A DNA stretch of 5,734 nucleotides. Origin: an uncultured Rikenella sp. (GTDB lineage: Bacteria; Bacteroidota; Bacteroidia; Bacteroidales; Rikenellaceae). The first letter of the stretch is position 1, and every line of letters begins with the position of its first letter. Made by a program: the position numbers and the translations under genes. A model generated the notes under the pieces. That model saw only the letters and a list, made by a program, of their open reading frames with translations, ran no database searches and was not told the DNA's origin. This document shows positions 1 through 5,569 of the stretch, piece after piece. The stretch is from contig CAJTNK010000116.1 of assembly GCA_910577885.1 (NCBI GenBank), positions 1 through 5,734 of the forward strand. The letters run 5' to 3'.

Positions 1-92
1 CCGAGCGGCACCCTGACGGGCGAGAAAAACGGGCAGAGACAACCCCGGCAAAACAACCGGTGGGCGTGTCCAGTGGCACCGCACCTGACATT
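1..92. repeat. Dispersed GC-rich intergenic repeat, left copy (cut by window edge)
   Basis: The reverse complement of this stretch recurs near the right end of the window. The core 17-54 matches the reverse complement of 5605-5642 at 35 of 38 positions. Weaker similarity continues on both sides: GGCACCC plus CTGnCGGGCGAG on the left, and GTGnGCGTG plus GGCACC on the right. The left edge begins inside what looks like a GTGCC-GAGC-GGCAC hairpin, which is complete in the other copy. The repeat runs up to about 30 bases before argG, which argues that this stretch is not an N-terminal extension of ArgG. A REP-like or MITE-like intergenic element is the simplest reading; no coding capacity is seen. 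Confidence 0.7.
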
Positions 93-125
93 TTTACGAA
101 CGAAACAGAAAAATTCGACATAACT

Positions 126-1340
126 ATGGGAAAGAAAAAAGTAGTACTCGCCTTTAGCGGCGGGTTGGATACCTCGTATTGCGCCATCTACCTGGCCAAA
201 GAACAAGGATTGGAAGTGCATGCCGCACTGGCCGACACCGGCGGATTCTCGAAAGAGGAGCTCGACAAGATCGAAAGCCGGGCCAAGGGGCTGGGGGTAG
301 CCAGCTACGTTCGGTTGGACGTCTCGCACACCTACTACGAGCAGAGCATCAAGTACATGATCTTCGGGAACGTGCTCAAGAACAGCACCTATCCGATTTC
401 GGTGAGCTCGGAGCGGATCTCGCAGGCCACGGCCATCGCCAAGTATGCCAAAGAGATCGGAGCGGATTACCTGTGCCACGGGTCGACCGGTGCGGGGAAC
501 GATCAAGTGCGTTTCGACATGGTTTTCAACATCATCGCACCGGAGATCGAGGTGATCGCCCTGATCCGCGAGAAACGTCTCTCGCGGGAAGAAGAGATCG
601 AGTATCTGCGTTCGCACGGCGTCGACTTCGACTTCAAGAAAGCCGAATACTCGATCAACCAAGGGATTTGGGGTACGTCGGTCGGCGGGAAAGAGACCTT
701 GACCTCCAGCGAGACGCTGCCCGAAGAGGCTTATCCTTGTCAGCTGAAAGTGGCGCACGACGCGCCGGCCAAGCGGATCGCGCTGACGTTCGAAAAAGGG
801 GAACTCGTCGGAATCGACGGCAAACATTACGATGACAAGGTAAAAGCGATCCAGGATTTGCAACATATCGCCGCGCCGTATGCCATCGGGCGCGACATGC
901 ACGTCGGAGATACCATTATCGGGATCAAAGGACGTGTCGGCTTCGAAGCGGCTGCGCCGATGATTATCATCAAGGCCCACCACATGCTCGAAAAACACGT
1001 CCTCGCCAAATGGCAGCTCTTCTGGAAAGACCAACTGTCGGCTTTCTACGGAAACTACCTCCACGAAGGACAGTACTACGACCCGGTGATGCGCGACATG
1101 GAAGCCTTCCTCGACAGCTCGCAACGCAACGTCTCGGGCGAGGTCTTTGTTGACCTGCTCCCGTACCGCTTCGTGGTGGTCGGCATCGACTCGCCCCACG
1201 ACCTCATGTCCAACAAATTCGGTGCCTACGGCGAAACCATGAGCAACTGGACCTCGGACGATGTCAAAGGTTTCGGCAAAATATTCGGAAACCAAAACGC
1301 CATCTATTACGCCGTCAACCCGTCCGAAATCGAAAAATAA
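126..1340 (+). CDS. argG: Argininosuccinate synthase (Bacteroidetes-type ArgG)
   Basis: This cytoplasmic enzyme joins citrulline and aspartate at the cost of ATP (to AMP and PPi), giving argininosuccinate, the penultimate step of arginine synthesis. The 404-residue product has the ATP-pyrophosphatase P-loop AFSGGLDTS at residues 9-17 and the citrulline/aspartate-binding motif GSTGAGNDQVRFD at about 119-131. It also has the block SINQGIWGTSVGGKET near 176-191, in the form typical of Bacteroidetes rather than the SIDxNLWGRS form of the classical enzyme. The length is normal for the family. The frame is open back to a GTG at 60, but the 22 extra codons lie largely in a dispersed repeat and MGKKKVVLAFSGG is the usual N-terminus, so ATG 126 was chosen. 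No Shine-Dalgarno sequence or TAnnTTTG promoter is visible upstream. It is followed by repeat copy A and then argC. Confidence 0.97.
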   Translation: MGKKKVVLAFSGGLDTSYCAIYLAKEQGLEVHAALADTGGFSKEELDKIESRAKGLGVASYVRLDVSHTYYEQSIKYMIFGNVLKNSTYPISVSSERISQATAIAKYAKEIGADYLCHGSTGAGNDQVRFDMVFNIIAPEIEVIALIREKRLSREEEIEYLRSHGVDFDFKKAEYSINQGIWGTSVGGKETLTSSETLPEEAYPCQLKVAHDAPAKRIALTFEKGELVGIDGKHYDDKVKAIQDLQHIAAPYAIGRDMHVGDTIIGIKGRVGFEAAAPMIIIKAHHMLEKHVLAKWQLFWKDQLSAFYGNYLHEGQYYDPVMRDMEAFLDSSQRNVSGEVFVDLLPYRFVVVGIDSPHDLMSNKFGAYGETMSNWTSDDVKGFGKIFGNQNAIYYAVNPSEIEK

Positions 1341-1683
1341 TTAATCACTTTCTCTACTAACCGTTCTTTAGCGACGGGAGGGTACTGTACTTTCTGTGAA
1401 CAGAAAGTACCAAAGAAACTTTCAAGGATGCTTACGCATCCTAACTCTATCTCGGTACAGTGTTCGCCCGTTTCATTGGGGTGGGATTCTTTTTGGGCGC
1501 GCTTAATGCGAGCAAAAACTCAGCGCGCCTAAAAGAACCCACCCCAAAAGAGAGGCAAAGAACCTTGTGACCCGAATGGCTTTAAAGTGCGAAGCACTTT
1601 CGGAAGTCTTTTTGGTTCTTTTTCTTCAGAAAAAGAACAGTTCCATACGGTAGCCAATGACTGGTTACAGAGGAGTGAATAAT
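1341..1683. repeat. ~340-bp structured intergenic element, copy A (MITE/REP-like, cruciform layout)
   Basis: The element fills the argG-argC gap, beginning directly after the argG stop codon. Its ends are imperfect inverted repeats (TCACTTTCTCT and TAACC on the left, mirrored at 1661-1683). Inside lie five stem-loops: TACTTTCTG-TGAA-CAGAAAGTA (1389-1410), GGATGC-TTAC-GCATCC (1426-1441), a central stem of about 25 bp with a 20-nt loop (1476-1547), AAAGTGC-GAA-GCACTTT (1584-1600), and GTTCTTTTTCT with its mirror (about 1615-1637). A second copy lies at 2693-3031 with its inner blocks inverted (see findings). It has no plausible ORF. The inverted ends and small size suggest a non-autonomous mobile element. 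In an arg transcript it would form a large multibranched RNA. Confidence 0.88.
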
Positions 1684-1697
1684 GATTATTAATATTT

Positions 1698-2690
1698 ATG
1701 GAGAAAATACGAGTAGGAATTATCGGCGGGGCCGGTTACACCGGCGGAGAGGCCGTGCGGCTGTTGATAAACCATCCTGGGGTTGAGTTGGCGTATGTGC
1801 ACAGTAACTCGAATGGCGGGAATCGAGTGAGCGACGTGCACGCCGATTTGTTGGGTGATACGGAGATGCGGTTCGTGGATACGCCGATCGGGGAGTTGCC
1901 GGCGGTGGACGTGATGTTTTTGTGCGTCGGGCATGGAGATGCACGGAAGTTCTTGGAGGCCAACCACATATCGGAGGATGTGCGCATTATCGACCTGTCG
2001 CAGGACTTCCGGATCGCTCCGGAGACCGCCATGGACGGGCATGAGTTCGTGTACGGATTGCCGGAACAGAATCGCGAGGCCATCAAACAGGCCCGGAACA
2101 TTGCCAATCCAGGGTGTTTCGCCACCTGTTTGCAGTTGGCGCTGTTGCCGCTGGCGGCCAAAGGGCTGATTCGCGGCGATGTGCATGTGTCGGCCACCAC
2201 CGGGTCGACCGGCGCGGGACAAAAACTGGCCGCCACGTCGCACTTCTCGTGGCGCGCCAACAACCTCTCGACCTACAAAGTCTTCGAACACCAGCACTTG
2301 CGCGAGGTGGGACAGATGATTCGTCTGTTCGAACCGGCTTACGGCGGGGCGGTGAATTTCATCCCGTACCGCGGGGACTTCACGCGGGGGATTATCGCGT
2401 CCGTCTACACCGACTTTGCGGGAACGCTCGAAGAGGCACAACGGATCTACAACGATTACTATGCCTCGGCGGCGTTCACGCACGTCAGCGAACGCCCTAT
2501 CTCGCTCAAACAGGTGGTCAACACCAACAAATGCCTGGTCCACCTGACGGTTCACGAGGGTAAACTGCTGGTGATGTCGGCCATCGACAACCTCCTCAAA
2601 GGAGCTTCCGGACAGGCGGTCCAAAATATGAACCTGATGTGCGGACTCCCCGAAACTATGGGACTCAAACTCAAACCTTTGGCATTCTAA
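1698..2690 (+). CDS. argC: N-acetyl (or N-succinyl)-gamma-glutamyl-phosphate reductase
   Basis: ArgC catalyses NADPH-dependent reduction of N-acylglutamyl-5-phosphate to the semialdehyde, the third step towards ornithine, in the cytoplasm. The 330-residue product has an N-terminal dinucleotide-binding fold with GIIGGAGYTGGE at about residues 7-18. The active-site cysteine is Cys140, in the family motif NPGCFATC (137-144). The region TGSTGAG near 168-174 and YKVFEHQHLREV near 193-204 carries the conserved catalytic histidine area. The length fits the usual 320-350 residues. ATG 1698 gives the standard MEKIRVGIIGGAGYTG start. No good ribosome-binding site precedes it; an AGGAG at 1671-1675 instead fits an out-of-frame ATG at 1682. 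Structured repeats lie on both sides. Codon choice drifts from G-ending in the first half (TTG, GAG, GTG) to C- or A-ending in the second half (CTC, GAA, GTC). Whether the substrate is acetylated or succinylated cannot be read from the sequence. Confidence 0.96.
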   Translation: MEKIRVGIIGGAGYTGGEAVRLLINHPGVELAYVHSNSNGGNRVSDVHADLLGDTEMRFVDTPIGELPAVDVMFLCVGHGDARKFLEANHISEDVRIIDLSQDFRIAPETAMDGHEFVYGLPEQNREAIKQARNIANPGCFATCLQLALLPLAAKGLIRGDVHVSATTGSTGAGQKLAATSHFSWRANNLSTYKVFEHQHLREVGQMIRLFEPAYGGAVNFIPYRGDFTRGIIASVYTDFAGTLEEAQRIYNDYYASAAFTHVSERPISLKQVVNTNKCLVHLTVHEGKLLVMSAIDNLLKGASGQAVQNMNLMCGLPETMGLKLKPLAF

Positions 2691-2692
2691 TC

Positions 2693-3031
2693 GTTCTGTT
2701 CTTCTACAATCGGTCTTTGACGACGAGAGGGTACTGTACTTTCTGTGAACAGAAAGTACCAAAGAAACTTTAGCAAAGTGCTTCGCACTTTTAAGCCATT
2801 CGGGTCAAAAAGTTCTTTGCCGCTCTTTTGGGGTGGGTTCTTTTAGGCGCGCTTAATGCAAACTAAAACTCAGGCGCGCCCAAAAAGAATCCCACCCCAA
2901 GGAAACGGGCGAACACTGTGCCGAGATAGAGTTAGGATGCGTAAGCATCCTCGGAAGTCTTTTTGGTTCTTTTTCTGAAGAAAAAGAACAGTTCCATACT
3001 GTCGCTAAAAAACGGTTACAGAAAACAGAAC
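2693..3031. repeat. ~340-bp structured intergenic element, copy B, inner blocks inverted relative to copy A
   Basis: The element fills the argC-argD gap, starting two bases after the argC stop codon. The terminal inverted repeats are longer here: GTTCTGTTCTTCT at 2693-2705 mirrors 3020-3031, and the next bases, CGGTCTTTGACGAC, mirror GTCGCTAAAAAACGG at 3001-3015. Outer blocks 2721-2771 and 2951-2999 match copy A directly (50/51 and 47/49). Inner blocks 2775-2852 and 2874-2950 match copy A as reverse complements (74/78 and 75/77). The core loop 2853-2873 is direct again. A central stem pairs about 2828-2852 with 2874-2900. Smaller hairpins sit at about 2739-2760, 2775-2790, 2935-2950 and 2965-2989. 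No ORF is present. Confidence 0.88.
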
Positions 3032-3054
3032 CATTAAAAAAGCAACGATAGATT

Positions 3055-4188
3055 ATGAAGTTATTCGACGTATACCCTTTGTACGACGTGGAGATCGTGA
3101 AGGGTCAGGGATCCACGGTGTGGGATCAGGAGGGTCAGGATTATTTGGATTTTTACGGGGGTCATGCCGTGATATCGATCGGTCATACCCATCCTCGGTA
3201 TGTGGAGCGGCTGACGGATCAGTTGGGACGGTTGGGGTTTTATTCGAACTCGGTGAAGATCGGCGTGCAGCAGGAGTTGGTGCGTAAGCTGGGGCCGTTG
3301 TCGGGGCATGACGATTACCAGCTGTTTTTGTGCAACTCGGGGGCGGAGGCCAACGAGAATGCGCTGAAGCTCGCCTCGTTCCACACCGGTCGGAAGAAGG
3401 TGGTGGCGATGCGGGGGGCTTTTCACGGTCGGACCTCGTTGGCGGTGGCGGCTACGGACAATCCGAATATCACGGCGCCGGTGAACCGGACCGAAAATGT
3501 GGTGTTCGTGACCTTGAACGACGAGCAGGAGCTCGAAGCGCTGTTTGCCAGAGAGGGAGGGGAGATTGCGGCCGTGATTCTGGAGGGGATCCAGGGTGTC
3601 GGCGGGATCCGGGTCGCTTCGGACGCCTATTTGCAGAAAGTGCGCGCGCTGTGCGACGAGTATGGAGCGGTGTATGTGGCCGATAGCGTGCAGTGCGGAT
3701 GCGGACGGACCGGAAAGTACTATTCGCACGATTGGGCGGGAGTGAATGCCGATATTTATACGATGGCCAAGGGGATCGGGAACGGTTTTCCGATCGGTGC
3801 GATCTCGATCGCGCCGCACATTGCGCCGAAGTACGGCATGTTGGGGACGACGTTCGGGGGGAACCATCTGGCTTGCGCGGCGGCGCTGGCGGTGGCCGAG
3901 GTGATGACCGAAGACCGGCTGGTGGAGAATGCCCGGAAGATGGGGGATTACCTGATGACCGAACTGCGGAAGCTGCCCAACGTGAAGGAGGTGCGCGGAA
4001 AGGGGTTGATGATCGGTATCGAACTCAACGAAGAGAGTGCGCCGTTCCGGAAGCGGCTCTTGTTCGAGGAACACATCTTCGTGGGCTCGTCGTCGGACAA
4101 AAATACGTTCCGTCTCTTGCCGGCGCTGAACATCACGCGGGAGCATTGCGACCGGCTGTTGGCTTCGCTGCGGAAGCTGCTGGCGTAA
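3055..4188 (+). CDS. argD: Acetylornithine/succinylornithine aminotransferase (class III PLP)
   Basis: ArgD is a PLP-dependent transaminase that converts N-acylglutamate semialdehyde plus glutamate into N-acylornithine plus 2-oxoglutarate. The 377-residue product shows the class III landmarks in order: YGGHAVISIGHTHP (34-47), the phosphate-binding NSGAEANENALK (94-105), GAFHGRT (121-127), the PLP-ring Asp210 in ADSVQCGCGRTGK, the Schiff-base lysine Lys239 in TMAKGIGNGFP, and TTFGGNHLACAAA (265-277). The widespread DEVQ motif reads DSVQ here. From memory this is normal for Bacteroidetes ArgD and not a defect. The length is slightly shorter than E. coli ArgD (about 406), as expected for this group. 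Position after argC supports an arginine rather than catabolic role. Bacteroides fragilis uses succinylated intermediates, so succinylornithine may be the true product. Confidence 0.95.
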   Translation: MKLFDVYPLYDVEIVKGQGSTVWDQEGQDYLDFYGGHAVISIGHTHPRYVERLTDQLGRLGFYSNSVKIGVQQELVRKLGPLSGHDDYQLFLCNSGAEANENALKLASFHTGRKKVVAMRGAFHGRTSLAVAATDNPNITAPVNRTENVVFVTLNDEQELEALFAREGGEIAAVILEGIQGVGGIRVASDAYLQKVRALCDEYGAVYVADSVQCGCGRTGKYYSHDWAGVNADIYTMAKGIGNGFPIGAISIAPHIAPKYGMLGTTFGGNHLACAAALAVAEVMTEDRLVENARKMGDYLMTELRKLPNVKEVRGKGLMIGIELNEESAPFRKRLLFEEHIFVGSSSDKNTFRLLPALNITREHCDRLLASLRKLLA

Positions 4189-4222
4189 ACAGTGCAAGGG
4201 GTCTGTCGTAGTGTCTGACGCG

Positions 4223-4747
4223 ATGCGAACACACAGAGCTTTGCTGCTTTTGGGAAGCAACCTGGGCGACCGGGCGGAAGTATTGGCCTCCGCCCGGTCG
4301 CTCCTTGCTTCGGTGGCGGGGACGACGACCACGGGGGTGTCGCAGGAGTACGAGACCGAGGCGTGGGGAGCGTTCGCTGAGGATGGGAAGCAGGGGTATC
4401 CGTTTTTGAACCAGGCGGTTGCGGTGGAGACGCGACTCGGTGCGGAGGAGCTGTTGGACGCGACCCAACGGATCGAGCGTGAGCTGGGTCGGGCGGCGCA
4501 CGTGGCGGAGTACGACCCGGCGACGGGCGAACGGCTCTACCGGGCACGAACGCTGGACATCGACCTGCTTTTCTACGACCGCGCGGTAATTCGGACGGCG
4601 CGCCTCACGGTACCTCATCCCCGGCTGCCGGAGCGTCGCTTCGCCCTCGAACCGGCTGCCGAACTTTGGCCCGATTACGTACACCCGGAGCTGAAAATCG
4701 CTCTGAAAGAATTATTTAATTGTTTTTTGTTGGGCGAATCTCGATAA
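4223..4747 (+). CDS. folK: 2-amino-4-hydroxy-6-hydroxymethyldihydropteridine pyrophosphokinase (HPPK)
   Basis: FolK transfers pyrophosphate from ATP to 6-hydroxymethyl-7,8-dihydropterin, the step before dihydropteroate synthase in folate synthesis; it acts in the cytoplasm. The 174-residue product has the pterin-binding N-terminus LLLLGSNLGDR (7-17), PFLNQAVAVET (60-70), and the signature RARTLDIDLLFYD (107-119) with the two Mg-binding aspartates at 112 and 114. VPHPRLPERRFALEPAAEL (130-148) follows, matching the family's C-terminal block. ATG 4223 puts GSNLGD close to the N-terminus as usual. A GTG at 4211 would add four residues and cannot be excluded. The gene starts 34 bases after the argD stop with no visible promoter, so read-through from argD is likely, although folate and arginine synthesis are unrelated. 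The end of the gene contains the HU promoter. Confidence 0.95.
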   Translation: MRTHRALLLLGSNLGDRAEVLASARSLLASVAGTTTTGVSQEYETEAWGAFAEDGKQGYPFLNQAVAVETRLGAEELLDATQRIERELGRAAHVAEYDPATGERLYRARTLDIDLLFYDRAVIRTARLTVPHPRLPERRFALEPAAELWPDYVHPELKIALKELFNCFLLGESR

Positions 4748-4762
4748 TTTAACCTATATTTG
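4727..4762 (+). promoter_or_regulatory. Bacteroidetes sigma-ABfr promoter for the HU operon
   Basis: TATATTTG at 4755-4762 matches the Bacteroidetes -7 consensus TAnnTTTG exactly. TTGTTG at 4727-4732, preceded by a T-run, can serve as the -33 TTTG-like element, with a spacer of about 22 bases, slightly longer than the common 19-21. Transcription would begin near 4768-4770, leaving an AT-rich leader of about 50 bases before the HU start. The -33 element and part of the spacer lie inside the last codons of folK. This is the only clear promoter seen in the window. Confidence 0.7.
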
Positions 4763-4818
4763 CATTCCGTTTGTGACGTAAATAAATAGTAATCACATAA
4801 ATAAAAACGACATTTGTC

Positions 4819-5112
4819 ATGACGAAAGCAGATATCGTAGGCGAAATCGCTAAGAGCACGGGGATCGAGAAAGTACAGGTGCAGCAGGTGGTGGAATCGT
4901 TCATGGAGAACATCAAGGAGACGATGATGGCGGGGAATAACGTCTACCTGCGCGGTTTCGGCAGCTTTATCATCAAACGTCGGGCGCAGAAAGTGGCCCG
5001 GAATATCTCTAAAAACACGACGATTACTATTCCGGCACACAACATTCCGGCGTTCAAACCGTCGAAAACGTTTGCCGGCGAGGTGAAAGCCAAGTCGATT
5101 GCCAAGAAATAA
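4819..5112 (+). CDS. HU/IHF-family DNA-binding protein
   Basis: This is a small histone-like nucleoid protein that binds and bends DNA as a dimer. The 97-residue product has the helical dimerisation half (MTKADIVGEIAKSTGI onward, residues 1-40), the family signature LRGFGSF at 44-50, and the basic beta-arm from about 53 to 76. The conserved PAFKPSKTF is at 77-85, followed by a lysine-rich tail ending in KK. At the arm tip the usual RNP reads RNI (61-63), so the DNA-intercalating proline is replaced by Ile63; Pro72 is present further along. This variant is, to my knowledge, common in Bacteroidetes HU. The gene has its own promoter at 4727-4762 and an AT-rich leader. A tiny basic ORF follows after 42 bases, probably in the same transcript. 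No specific symbol (hupA/hupB) is assigned because the genome probably has several paralogues. Confidence 0.95.
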   Translation: MTKADIVGEIAKSTGIEKVQVQQVVESFMENIKETMMAGNNVYLRGFGSFIIKRRAQKVARNISKNTTITIPAHNIPAFKPSKTFAGEVKAKSIAKK

Positions 5113-5154
5113 TCTGAAACATAAACCGATTGTCAAACTTTAATCCACGTAGTT

Positions 5155-5247
5155 ATGCCTAGCGGAAAAAAAAGAAAACGGCACAAAATATCTACCCACA
5201 AGCGCAAAAAACGGCTTCGCAAGAACCGGCATAAAAAGAAAAAGTAG
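5155..5247 (+). CDS. 30-aa highly basic AURKAIP1/COX24-domain (bS22/mS38-like) ribosomal protein candidate
   Basis: This short ORF encodes 30 residues beginning MPSGKKRKRHKISTHK. It has 12 Lys, 6 Arg and 3 His, and no acidic residue. Residues 9-30 align without gaps to the mycobacterial ribosomal protein bS22, recalled from memory: about eight identities plus many Lys/Arg and Ile/Met exchanges over 22 positions. bS22 and mitochondrial mS38 share the AURKAIP1/COX24 C-terminal domain and sit in the small ribosomal subunit near the decoding region. Bacteroidetes genomes commonly carry such a peptide beside HU, annotated only as a COX24-domain protein. ATG 5155 lies 42 bases after the HU stop, with no separate promoter seen, so co-transcription with HU is likely. 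Its role here as a ribosomal protein is inferred. A chance ORF is unlikely given the family match. Confidence 0.88.
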   Translation: MPSGKKRKRHKISTHKRKKRLRKNRHKKKK

Positions 5248-5429
5248 GTAGATGATCGTTCTTTTTCGGAGCGGCGGCGATGGTCGGCGGTGTAGAGGAG
5301 GCTCAGCGGGGATGGGGGCTGGAGAGAGGCAACGACGAACGGAGGTTCGTATTGTTCATGTCCACCTCGACATCTCTTAGGTCTCATCTCTGCCGGCGAG
5401 GCGCTCGCTCCGGAAACGACGAAAACTCG

Positions 5430-5487
5430 AACAAAACCTAAAGTTCCCCGGACTTCAATGGCGCGGCGATCTTTAGGTTTTGTTTTT
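5430..5487 (+). terminator. Strong stem-loop with T-tract, probable terminator of the HU operon
   Basis: AACAAAACCTAAAG at 5430-5443 is perfectly complementary to CTTTAGGTTTTGTT at 5471-5484, giving a 14-bp uninterrupted stem; a T-run continues to 5487. The loop is 27 bases, long for an intrinsic terminator, and the stem is AT-rich rather than GC-rich. It lies 182 bases after the small basic gene. It could also be a protein-binding inverted repeat or the end of an undetected small RNA. Confidence 0.55.
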
Positions 5488-5569
5488 AGAAGGGACGGCG
5501 GGGAGAGGATTTTGGGGGATGAGGGTGCGGGGTGCGTTCAGACGGAGTTCACGCAGACAATCAGGTTGC

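Noticed and set aside
60..125. GTG-initiated extension of ArgG by 22 residues
   Set aside because: The extension overlaps a dispersed repeat, has no family similarity, and the standard ArgG N-terminus begins at ATG 126.
179..835. 218-codon +strand ORF inside argG
   Set aside because: It is an out-of-frame, Arg-rich shadow of the conserved argG coding sequence.
1389..1410. Outer hairpin of copy A as a simple terminator after argG
   Set aside because: The stem is not followed by a T-tract and occurs identically in copy B as part of a larger symmetric element.
1689..2762. 357-codon minus-strand ORF opposite argC
   Set aside because: It is fully antisense to a clear argC and runs into repeat copy B; it is a GC-rich mirror frame without recognisable motifs.
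1341..3031. CRISPR array or tRNA/rRNA in the repeat-rich gaps
   Set aside because: There are only two large element copies, with no short regularly spaced repeats; the hairpins do not form a tRNA cloverleaf with a CCA end or T-loop.
3055..4188. DSVQ in ArgD as an inactivating change
   Set aside because: Asp210 and Lys239, the PLP-contacting residues, are present, and the DS variant is recalled as normal for Bacteroidetes ArgD.
3061..4332. 423-codon minus-strand ORF opposite argD
   Set aside because: Its composition is dominated by His, Arg, Gln and Pro, as expected for an antisense frame of a GC-rich gene; no domain is recognisable.
5133..5387. 84-codon minus-strand ORF over the small basic gene
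   Set aside because: It is mostly antisense to the Lys/Arg codons of the COX24-like gene, which creates runs of Phe, Leu and Arg; no promoter or family match.
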